From the NCBI RefSeq assembly GCF_036934945.1, contig NC_088232.1, positions 18,009,573 to 18,073,572 on the forward strand: a DNA stretch of 64,000 nucleotides, read 5' to 3'. Below, one piece after another: positions 40,401 through 52,400 of this stretch (positions within the stretch are counted from its first letter, which is position 1; the number at the start of each line of letters is the position of its first letter). Position numbers and translations under genes: made by a program. The DNA is from Oncorhynchus masou masou (taxonomy: Eukaryota; Chordata; Actinopteri; Salmoniformes; Salmonidae). Under the pieces are notes generated by a model, which worked only from the letters and a program-made list of their open reading frames with translations, was not told where the DNA came from and did not search any database.

Positions 40401-43400
40401 GCTTCTTGTGACGGCCGGCCGCCCAACAACCTGCCCGCTTGACCCTATCCCCTCCTCTCTTCTCCAGACCATTTCCGGAGACCTTCTCCCTTACCTCACC
40501 TCGCTCATCAACTCATCCCTGACCGCTGGCTACGTCCCTTCCGTCTTCAAGAGAGCGAGAGTTGCACCCCTTCTGAAAAAACCTACACTCGATCCCTCCG
40601 ATGTCAACAACTACAGACCAGTATCCCTTCTTTCTTTTCTCTCCAAAACTCTTGAACGTGCCGTCCTTGGCCAGCTCTCCCGCTATCTCTCTCAGAATGA
40701 CCTTCTTGATCCAAATCAGTCAGGTTTCAAGACTAGTCATTCAACTGAGACTGCTCTTCTCTGTATCACGGAGGCGCTCCGCACTGCTAAAGCTAACTCT
40801 CTCTCCTCTGCTCTCATCCTTCTAGACCTATCGGCTGCCTTCGATACTGTGAACCATCAGATCCTCCTCTCCACCCTCTCCGAGTTGGGCATCTCCGGCG
40901 CGGCCCACGCTTGGATTGCGTCCTACCTGACAGGTCGCTCCTACCAGGTGGCGTGGCGAGAATCTGTCTCCTCGCCACGCGCTCTCACCACTGGTGTCCC
41001 CCAGGGCTCTGTTCTAGGCCCTCTCCTATTCTCGCTATACACCAAGTCACTTGGCTCTGTCATAACCTCACATGGTCTCTCCTATCATTGCTATGCAGAC
41101 GACACACAATTAATCTTCTCCTTTCCCCCTTCTGATGACCAGGTGGCGAATCGCATCTCTGCATGTCTGGCAGACATATCAGTGTGGATGACGGATCACC
41201 ACCTCAAGCTGAACCTCGGCAAGACGGAGCTGCTCTTCCTCCCGGGGAAGGACTGCCCGTTCCATGATCTCACCATCACGGTTGACAACTCCATTGTGTC
41301 CTCCTCCCAGAGCGCTAAGAACCTTGGCGTGATCCTGGACAATACCCTGTCGTTCTCAACCAACATCATGACGGTGGCCCGTTCCTGTAGGTTCATGCTC
41401 TACAACATCCGCAGAGTACGACCCTGCCTCACACAGGAAGCGGCGCAGGTCCTAATCCAGGCACTTGTCATCTCCCGTCTGGATTACTGCAACTCGCTGT
41501 TGGCTGGGCTCCCTGCCTGTGCCATTAAACCCCTACAACTCATCCAGAACGCCGCAGCCCGTCTGGTGTTCAACCTTCCCAAGTTCTCTCACGTCACCCC
41601 GCTCCTCCGCTCTCTCCACTGGCTTCCAGTTGAAGCTCGCATCCGCTACAAGACCATGGTGCTTGCCTACGGAGCTGTGAGGGGAACGGCACCGCAGTAC
41701 CTCCAGGCTCTGATCAGGCCCTACACCCAAACAAGGGCACTGCGTTCATCCACCTCTGGCCTGCTCGCCTCCCTACCACTGAGGAAGTACAGTTCCCGCT
41801 CAGCCCAGTCAAAACTGTTCGCTGCTCTGGCCCCCCAATGGTGGAACAAACTCCCTCACGACGCCAGGACAGCGGAGTCAATCACCACCTTCCGGAGACA
41901 CCTGAAACCCCACCTCTTCAAGGAATACCTAGGATAGGATAAGTAATCCTTCTCACCCCCCCCCCTTAATGATTTAGATGCACTATTGTAAAGTGGCTGT
42001 TCCACTGGATGTCAGAAGGTGAATTCACCAATTTGTAAGTCGCTCTGGATAAGAGCGTCTGCTAAATGACTTAAATGTAAATGATGATGCAAATGATGGA
42101 GGCTTTGGAAAGAATTGGGACCAGCTGCTACCCTACCTGATGTTCTCGATCCGAGAAGAGCCCCAAGCTTCAACAGGATTCTCTCCCTTCGAACTCCTGT
42201 ACGGGAGACGACCCCGAGGACTGCTGGACATGGCTAAAGAAGACTTGGAACAGCAGCCGTCGCCACATTGAACCTTGGTGCAGCACGTGGGAGAAATGAG
42301 AGATCGGATGGCAACCCTGTGGCCCCTGGTACGGAAACACATGCTGGAGGCCCAGGAGACCCAAGCGAGGGGGTACTTAAGAGGGGCACAACGAAGGGAC
42401 TTTCAGCCAGGAGACAAAGTGTTGGTGTTGGTCCCCACCTCAGAATGTAAGTTTTTGAGAAGTGCCTAAGAAGTCATTGAGAAGGTGGGTGAAGTCAACT
42501 ATAGGGTCAGACAACCAGGATGTAGGCATCTGACCCAGATTTACCATGTGAATCTGCTAAAGAAATAGAATGCACGTGATATACTCTATTTTCCCAAAGA
42601 AGGCTACCACAGAGACCGAGCCAGCAGAGGTTCCAATGGGGGAGCAGCTGAGCCAAGCCCAGAAGCAGGAGCTGAGGGAGTTGGTCGGCCGAAACCAGGA
42701 TGTGTTCTCCAGTGAACCAGGACACACCGATTTGGTACAGCACCGCATCATCACTGAACCCGGGAAAAATGTGAAGTTGAGACCCTACCGCATACCGGAA
42801 GCAAGGAGAGAAGCTGTCAGGACTAAGGAAAAACGATGTTGGAAGCTGACATAATCAAAGAGTCGAACAGTGAGTGGTGCAGCCCCATAGTGCTGGTGCC
42901 AAAATCAGATGGCACCATCCGATTCTGTAATGATTTTAGGAAGGTAAATGAAATCTCAAAGTTCAACGCCTAGCACATGCCCCGAATTGATTAATTAATC
43001 GAACGGCTAGGGACCTCCCGATTTATCAGCATGCTCGACCTCACAAAGGGTTATTGACAGGTGCCCTTAGCTCCCGAGGTACGGGAGAAAACTACGGTCT
43101 GTTCCATTACAAGAAGCTGCCCTTTAAACTGCACTTGGCCCCGGACACCTTCCAGAGGTTGATGGACCAGGTTCTCCGACCCCATTGGAAGTACGCGGCG
43201 GCATACATCGACGATATTGTGATCCATGGGAGTGAGTGGGAGACATCTAAACCAGGTGAGCGCAGTAGTGAAGGCCTTACGGGATGCGGGGCTAACAGTG
43301 AACCCAAAGAAATGTCGGCTCGGCCTGCGGGAGGCTGAGTACCCGGGGTACACGATCGGGAGGGGATGTGTCAAACCCCAGGTGAAGAAAGTGGAGGCGA

Positions 43401-46400
43401 TTCGGGGCGGTCCCCGCCCCTCACCAAGAAGCAGGTACGCATGTTTGTGGTGTTGAGTAGTTACTACCAGAGATTTATTCCCCACTTTGCCTCCCTAGCC
43501 AGCCTCCTGACAGATCTGACCAGGAGACGTCTGCCCGCCCAGGTGATAAAGGAGGAAGCAGCCTGCACAAAGGGGCAGAGTAGGAGAGAGCCAAGTGCGT
43601 TATGAAGAGTGGGAAAAGAGAGAGCAATATCAGTGAGATTACCCATTGTGACCTGGACTGACAGACTACCTCCCTTGTGTACTGGACCGGATGAGCTGAG
43701 GATCCGAGTGTGAGGATTACCCCTGGAAGACGGAACAGACAACAAGAATGGCTTGTGGACTGTGAGGTGATTAGAGCCTGGTGAATTCCCCCTTCTTCTC
43801 CAGTGTACCAAAATCCCTAATAAACTCCTCATTTGCATGTATTTGTGTTACTGGTGCATGTTTTGTTATTGAACTTGGTGACGTGGAAATCCCACATGCT
43901 TAGGCCTGCTACAATGTATAGAATTGCAAGAAAATTAGCTTTAAAACTGCAAAATGTTCTATCCGCCAACAAGAGGGATGTGAACAATTTCTGTCAAGAA
44001 CAGTGATTGTGCCCATAGTAAATTGACGTGGCACTCACGCAGGGGGGGCACGGAATGTTCCCCAATGCTGGGAGGGGGGCCTGAGTGAAAACAGTTGGGA
44101 ACCCCTGATGTAGGTTAAACTGGCGACGTAGCCAACAATTCGCTAGAGCCTGTCTCTATACTGTTGGCTAGAGCACACGTGCCAATACCAGAGTGGGCAA
44201 ACTCGCTATCTAAAACAGTTTTGTGAGAACCATCAGTAGAGTTGAAAATTCAACGGAAACCCATTTAACTTGTATTGTTAATTCGGTACATGGGAATTTA
44301 ACCGCAAAAGGTATTTTTGTGTGCACTATGTCATCACACACAGACTTATCTTCAAGTCAATTTGACGGAAACATCTCTGGTGGGAAAATGTGCATATTGT
44401 TTTTTTTTATATGCGCAGGAAAATCTCTCGCCAATTGGATGGAAACCTATTTAGTGTTATGTTCCCTACCTTATACTTCTGTAAATAATCCTGGATGACA
44501 GTCGACCCCACTGCTCCCTTCAGGTTCTCCTCGTCCTCCTTGATCACAATCTCCATCAGAGACATCCAGTTGACCAGCTCAGAGATGGCGTGGCGAGAGG
44601 CCAGCTTCTCCATTTGAAGCTGAGGAAAAGAAACGGGCCAATGTATAAAACGTATGCAAAAGGGAGAAAAATAGCCTACTAGCCTGGATCCAAACTGAAT
44701 TGCTCTGTTTTGACTTTTTGATTCCAGCCTGGCATTCCTAAATAAGGGAAAAGGAGAGCTTCTTTGCATACAAAAATAGTAAAAAATAGACATTCCTCTA
44801 TTAGATAGAACTTCTATACACAACATGGTCGAGAAAATAAGGTGTTGCTTGATCTAACTACTGTATGAGAGTGAAGCAGAAGAGTAGGAGTCAAACACTA
44901 ATCCTATTTCCCTGACCAGATAAGCCGGTTTCCGGCAGTACCTAAACTGCATCCTAAATGGAAGCCTATTCCCTTCATAGGGTGCAAAGTTTGACCAGGG
45001 CCCATAGAGCTCTAGTCAAAAGTAGTGCACTATGTAGTGGAATAGGGTGCTGTGCCTTGTCTCTCGTGAGACACAGTTACCGTAAACCACTGTTACTAAA
45101 TCGAGAAGCTGGACAGTGTTCACGCAAGTTTTGGTTTTGGGTTCAGAGGTCAGACAGTACCTGGTGTAGCTTCTCTTGCACCATTGGGATGCGTGTGAGT
45201 AGTTGGGTCCACTGTGAGTCCACGCGGGCCAAGTCAGAACGCAGGGCTGCGGTGTCAACCCTCTTCAGCCTCATGAGCTGGTTGCCCTCTGTCATCACAG
45301 AGCACTTCAGAGACGAATGAGTCTCCACCTCCTTACAGAACTCCTGTGAACAGAGAACGGTATAACAGTCAGTTTCACATGGAATATAACTAGTATGTGT
45401 ATACAGCTGGCAGATTTTAAGTTCCGGATAATGGTTCTCTAACCCCTTATGCCTAAACTTAACGCGTACCCCAACCCTAACCCTACCCTTAACCCCCTAT
45501 AAGATATCACCCAGTCTTTTGACATGTTGACTCACCAGGAAGGCAGAGAGATGATTCCTGATGGCCTCCATCTCCTGTGGAACCAAGTCTGCCTGTGTGT
45601 TCCAGATTTCCAGACGTTCTAGAGCAGACTGCTGCCAGCCATTTAGCTCTGCATACTCCTTCTGGTACCTGAACATCAATTGGAGAGGAACCGGTTGAGT
45701 GGGTGCTATTCAAACTCTCCAAAATATCCACTTACATACTGTACATTACAGACCTGGGTTCAAGTAGTGTTTTATTTTTTTCCAAATAATTAGAGTTTTT
45801 GTTTGAGACCTGCCTTAAGTGACAGAAGGATGGGGTTGGGACTATTTAATTGATCCCACTGTGCCAGGCAAGCTCAATGAAGCGCAGCTAAAGTATTCGG
45901 AAAAAATATCACATACAGTGCACTTTAAATAACATCCCTTGGGGTTCAGCCCTGACCTGGTCCAGTGTTTGAGAATGGCCTCTAGTCTTTGCAGCTCCTT
46001 GTTGACCTTGGTAGCGTTGCTTAGCCAGTGTTCCCCTAGCATTGTGAGCTGATTCTCCAGGCCAGGAGAGCACACAGACAGCAGCAACCTCTTCCCCTCC
46101 TCCAGGACCTGGTACAGCTTGTGCTGGTGCTCCGTCAGTCTATCCATCAGACTCTATGGTGAGGAGATTAGGTAGACCAAGACAATGAGAGGGGGGCATA
46201 CACGTATCTACAGTGGTATAGATACCTGTACTTAAATTACTTAAGTAAAAATACTTTAAAGTACTACTTAATTTGTTTTTTTGGGGTATCTGTACTATAC
46301 TTTACTGTTTATATTTTGACAACTTTTACTTCACTACCTTCCTAAAGAAAATAATGTACTTTTTACTCCATACATTTTCCCTGACACCCAAAAGTACTCG

Positions 46401-49400
46401 TTACATTTTGAATGCTTAGCAGGACAGGAAAATTGTCTAATTTACACACTTATCAAGAGAACATCCCTGGTCATCCCAACTGCCTCTGATCTGGCTGACT
46501 CACTAAACACAAATGTTTCATTTGTAAATGTAGTCTGTGTATTGGAGTGTGCCCCTTGCTATCTGTCAATAAAAACAGAAAATTGTGCCGTCTGGTTTGC
46601 TTAATATAAGGAACTTGAAATGGTTAATACTTTTAATTTTGATACTTTAGTACATTTAAAACCAAATACTTTTAGACAAGTAGTATTTTACTGGGTGACT
46701 TTTACTTGTCATTTTCTATCAAGGTATCTTTACCTTTACCTATTAAGAAATCTTCAAGTAGGACAATTAAGTACTTTTTCCACCGCTGCATAAATACATA
46801 TCAAATGTATGCTTGGTAGTATTTTATTTTACTGTACTATTTACCAGGTAGTTTACCTGGTATTCATTAGGAACATCATGATAAAGATTATGGCGGTGTT
46901 GTGTATGATGCTATTAGAAGGTAGTATAAGATATGGCAAAAGTAACACACCGTATACATGCAAGTGCCATTGGTTTTCTGTTATGGTTGCATGCCATTGT
47001 ACAGAGGGATGATAGTGGCATACCGTACCTGACACAGTGAGCTCCTCTCAGTGAGCTTCTCCTCAGTCTCCTCCACTAGGCCCACTGTGGGGATGCTACC
47101 CTCCACTGCCTCCAGCTGTCTACACAGAGCCTGGTAGTCCTGCACCAGACGGCTCCAAGTCTAAAAACACACAGATAACTCATGAAAAAGTAACAATTCA
47201 GCTATACTCGGGTTACAGATATAACCTTTTCAGACTATCTGGCCGACCCCAGCTGTACTGTGCTGGCTCGGACATTGCCTTTTCACATGGTCCTTTCCAG
47301 CATGGTTCCAGCAAGGCTGGTGGATATGTAACCAGGCCAGCCCAGTACAGTACAGCTTGGCACTAGTGTGAAAAGGGTATTTGACTGATTGATAAGTATG
47401 ATAGCAGTTTGTTTTGTGGTCGTCCCTGACCTCCAGTATATACTCCAGTTCCACTCCTCTCCTGTGGGCCTGTTTGAGGACTCCCTGGGCCTGGGCCAGA
47501 GTCTCCTCCAGACTCTGGTTCTCCCTGGGAACCACCAGGCCACTGATCTTCCTGAAGAATGTCTCTGTCAGGATCATATGGGACTCCAGACCCTGGAAGA
47601 ACTCCTGGAGAAAGAAACCAGAGATGGTATAATGTTGAGATATGCCACTCGAGTGAAACCCCCCCCCCAGCTATGGTCTTCTGAAAAGCACCCTGTGGGA
47701 ATATTCAATACGGTGAACCAGAGACATGTCTTCCCTTGTAGCGGACTTGAGCGATATACTCTTGAATTGCCTTTTGACAATATACTTACTATGCATATAA
47801 TTCTTTGTACTATCCAAAATTCCTGTAATTCTGTGAGACTTATATGTAAGGTTAAAGTCTACCTTGTGCTTGTCCAGGAGGATCTGTACTTCCTCCACAG
47901 AGCTGGCGATGATCCTCTGGTCGGCAGCCATCTTGTCTTGAGCGGTGTCCACCAGGTCAGCCAGATCCTGTAGAGCCCTCTCATACTGGCCTTTCAGAGC
48001 CATGTTCTGGTTCAGGCCACTACGCCGCGACCCCACCGTCATCACCAGCTCCTCGTAGGTATCCTGGAGGAAGAGGAGGAGGAGAGAGGACAGAGAAGCA
48101 GAATAACACCTCCAGATATGATACGATTCACCAATGCTTAAGCAGTGTTAAAACAGTGTCTTTGGGTGTCTGTGTGTAAGAACTGACTGTAAGAAGAGTT
48201 CAGATACCTGTAGCGTTAGCAGTTCGTTGGTGGAGAACTGGTCTGCCTGTAGCTCTGCTCCTCTTGTTTTGAGCTGGGTAATCCTCCGCTCAAACTCTCT
48301 CAAACTCTCCTCAGCCTCAGCAATGACCTGCAGGAGAGAGCCCAATGCTGGTTAGCATCTTAGACATCCAGATCAAATCAATTTGTATTTGTCAAATGCA
48401 CCGAATACAACAGGTGTAGACCTTACCGTGAAATGTTTACTTACAAGCCCTTAACCAACACTGCAGTTCAAGAAATAGTTCTGAAAATATTTCCTCAATA
48501 ATCTAAAGTAAAACATGTAATAACAAACACATTAAAATTACATAACAATAATGAGGCTATATACAGGGGATACCGGTACCGAGTCAATGCGTGGGTGTAC
48601 AAGTTAGTCGAGGTAATTTGTACATGTAGGTAAGGGTAAAGTGACTATGCATAGATAATAAACAGCGAGTAGCAGCAGTGTAAAAACAAAGGGAAGAGGG
48701 GGTCAATGTAAATAGTCCGGATGGCCACTTGATTAATTGTTCAGCAGTCTTAAGGAGCATTTTGGACCTAGACTTGGCGCTCCGGTACTGCTTGCTGTGC
48801 GGTAGCAGAGAGATCAGTCTATGACTTGGGTGACTGAAGTCTTTGACTATTTTTGGGGTCTTTCTCTGACACCGCCTAATATATAGGTCCTGAATGGCAG
48901 GAAACTTGGCCCCAGTGATGAATTGGGCCGTACGCACTACCCTCTGTAGTGCCTTACGGTCAGATGGCGAGCAGTTGCCATACCAGGCGGTGAAGCAGCT
49001 GATCAGAATGCTCTCGATGGTGCGGCTGTATAACTTTGAGGATCTGGGGACCAATGCCAAATCTTTTCAGTCTCCCGAGGGGGAATAGGTGTTGTTGTGC
49101 CCTCTTCACGACTGTCTTAGTGTGTTTGGACCATGATAGTTTAATGCCCTTATTGATGAAGTTGATGACCGAGGTGGTATACCCCTCAATGCCATTGGAT
49201 GAATCCCGGAACATAATTCCAGTCTGTGCTAGCAAAACAGTCCTGTAGTGTAGCATTCGCGTCATCTGACCACTTCCATATTGAGCGAGTCACTGGTACT
49301 TCCTGCTTTAGTTTTTGCTTGTAAACCGGAATCAGGAGGATAGAATTAGATTTGCCAATTGGAGGGCGAGGGAGAGCATTGTATGCGTCTCTGTGTGTGG

Positions 49401-52400
49401 CGTAAAGGTGGTCTGGAGTTTTTTTCCCTCTGGTTGCACATGTGACATGCTAGTAGAAAGAAAAAACAGATTTAAATTTTCCTGGATTAAAGTCCCCAGC
49501 CACGAGGAGCGCTGCTTCTGGATGAGCATTTTCTTCTTTGCTTATGGCTTTATACATCTAGTTGAGTGTGGTCTTAGTGCCAGCATCGGTTTGTGTTGGT
49601 AAATTAATGGCTAAGAACAATATAGATGAGAACTCTCTTGATAGATAGTGTGGTCTACAGCTTATCATGAGGTACTCTACACCTCAGGAGAGCAATACCT
49701 CGAGATGTCTTTAATGTTAGACATTGCTCACCAGAAATGATTGACAAATTCATTTTGGTTATCTTTTATACGGTCGGTTAAGAAGGAAGTGTCATGTACT
49801 CGTGGACTGCCATCACAGATCTTACCTCAAGTTGTTTGGAGGCTGCTCTCTCCGTGGCTCCCGCCAACGTCTGAAGAATCTGGCACTTGGTGTCGGTTAG
49901 ATCAGTGAGGAGAAGCTGTGACTCCGTCTGCATAAACCAATACAAGATAAAACTCAATGCACACCAGTCCTGTACACTGGGCCCCGGAGACAGGCTAGAG
50001 TCAGACTCAAGCTTTTTAGTCCAAGAATAGTGGATTCCGAAATGGCTCATATGGGGACAAGTACACCATATGCTCAGTAGCCTAGAGAACTAAAGCATAG
50101 AGATTACACCACATAGCCTGACCTGGTAGGCAGTGAGTTCCTTCATCCTGGTCCTCATGTGTTCACAGCGTCGCCCCAGGGCAGAGTCCATAGTCCCTAG
50201 CCTCTCTGTCAGACAGTCCAGTGTGTTCTCTAGCAGGGCCTGGTCCTGTCCACACAGCCCTGTAGGTTGGCCCAGGAGACCCCGACTGTGGCTCACCTCC
50301 CCATTCACCTCACTGACATCCTTCCCTAAGGCCTGGAGGAAACAGAGATGACAAAGTCACCAAACATGCACGGTACCAGGTGATACACAGGAATGGAGGA
50401 AGGCTTGGAAGGAGTCTTTTTTTTGCTCCCTCCCCCTTCCCCTTGGCCCTAACTCCTCCATGTTTGCAGATCTCTCAGGTGGAAGCAATACGGTGGAAGC
50501 TCCACCACTGCAGCACTTATCAGATCCTTCAGATCTGCAAACATCGAAGGGGCAAGGGGAGTGATTGCAGGACCAGAGGACTGTTTCTGAAGACCATGAT
50601 CACATTTTGAGATGACATAACACTAGGAGAGCAGACGTTGTGTGCTTTACACAAAGGGATGTTACTATTCAGGTGTTGCAGTGGCCTACCTCCTGGTTTT
50701 GTAGCTGTGTCTCAGCGTTCTCGGCCAGCAGGGCAGCACCAGAGAAGAGGGTGTTCTCTACATCATCCAGCCAGGAGGAGGTAGCTGACACGGCTTGGTA
50801 GAGCTGCTGCTCCATTGGCATCACCTGGCCCTCAGAGGCCCTAGTCTGAGATACCAGGGTTGGCGTCAATTCCATTTCAATACAGTCAATCTAGGACGTA
50901 AGCTCAAATTCCGTTTGAATTCCATCAATTTAAGAAGTAAACTGAAATTCCCATTACAATTCAGTCAATTCAGATGAAATGGAATTGGCCCCATCCCTGA
51001 TAGATACAGTGCATAGTTGTCTTGTATATTTCCATACATAAACATAATTTAACATCCGAAAACAAGGACAACCTACAGTACAATAACAGGGTGGGATGTT
51101 ATAGTGTTGTTATAACCTACCTGAGAAGACATCTCCTCCATTGTCTGACTGAAACCATCATATAATGTCTTCAGTGAAGACTTGTCCTCTGTTTTATCTG
51201 TCTCTCCTTTAAACAGGGTCCCAACAGTGGTCACTCTGGCCGTTCTGGAGTAAACCTGGAACAGAGTATGACCATTGTCACTGTCAGACGACATCACTGT
51301 ACTGTACCTCAGAGCAGGGCTGGCCCTAGCCTTTTGGGGGCCCTGAGCGATTTGGTTTGGGAGCCCACCACGTCGTAGAAAAACATTTTAGTGGCCTCCT
51401 CTTGACGTCAGAGAGAAAAATGCAAAAGTTTAAGTTAATTTACTGCAATTCTACACATTTTGGCATGGGGCAGAGAGAACATTTTTGCAATTTTATAACA
51501 AATAAATTGCTCCCGAGTGGTGCAGCGGTCTAAGGCACTGTATCTCAGGGCAAGAGGCATCACTACAGTCCCATAAACTTTGATTTGATTTGAGGTTCGA
51601 ATCCAGGGAGTCCCATAGGGCGGTGCACAACTGGCCCATCGTCATCCGGGTTTGGCCCAGGTAGGCCGTTATTGTAAATAAGAATTTGTTCTTAGCTGAC
51701 TTGCCTAGTTTTACCATGGGACAGAGATTTTTTTTCTCTGTTTTAAAGCTAATTTCCTGCAATTCTACATATTTTTCCATGACTCATGCCATGTTAATAT
51801 GATATCTGAGTGAGAGTGACTAGCAAAATCAATGTGGGCCCCTGTCACGCCTACTCCCACTCCCCCTCCCCAGTGCTCGACGTCACCGGTCTACTAACCA
51901 CCCGTCCTGGCAACCATCGTTACGCAGACCTGCTCCCCATCATTACGCACACCTGGACTTCATTATCACTTCACTTCCCTTTATTTTAACCCCTCAGTTT
52001 TACCCCTCAGTAGCCTCAGTCATCAGGCAGTATTGGTTTGTTTTCATTCACGTTCTGCAGTCTTCTCATGTTTGGTTTATCTGCAGTTATCATTATTAAA
52101 CTCACCTTCTGCACCTGCTTCCTGACTCCCAACGTATACATAACAGCCCCCTGGAGGTCAGGGCACGTGCCCTGCGTCAGTATTTGGCCATGATTACTAC
52201 AAGTTTAGATAGCTGGCTAAACTAACTTGCTAACTCTCTGTCATGGCTAATTGAGTGACTATCAGTGACTGACATAACAGAAAAACTGCTGATGCACAAC
52301 CAAAAATAACTGGTTGTAATCTGGTTTTGGCCGCTGGGATAGGTGTTGACGGTGGGGTCAGTACCGGTTGCTTGTTGTCTTGCTCCAGGGTTTTCTGTAG

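Larger units (their letters stand above)
37813..42094 (+). mobile_element. Near-complete L2-clade LINE inserted in the gypsy integrase
   Basis: 4.28 kb flanked by GATGGA (37807-37812 and 42095-42100). 5' UTR with 191-bp tandem repeats rich in GCTAGC, endonuclease region from about 39004, reverse transcriptase frame 40018-41937, 3' UTR ending GTCGCTCTGGATAAGAGCGT and AAATGTAAATG. The endonuclease frame is shifted over about 39650-39850 by two opposite frameshifts, otherwise it would join the RT frame. Confidence 0.9.
51301..52200. mobile_element. Composite TIR-like element carrying a SINE and a solo LTR
   Basis: CAGGGCTGGCCCTAGCC at the left and GGAGGTCAGGGCACGTGCC near the right resemble a salmonid hAT-like repeat. 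Interrupted by a SINE and a solo LTR. Limits approximate. Confidence 0.45.

Noticed and set aside
47389..47973. 194-codon plus-strand frame across exons 29-30
   Set aside because: Spans two minus-strand syne1 exons and their intron; antisense shadow.
49778..50050. Exon 27 extended upstream to include the 46-bp copy
   Set aside because: The vertebrate nesprin-1 sequence joins exon 26 directly to TESQLLLTD at a good acceptor. The extension is reported only as a finding.
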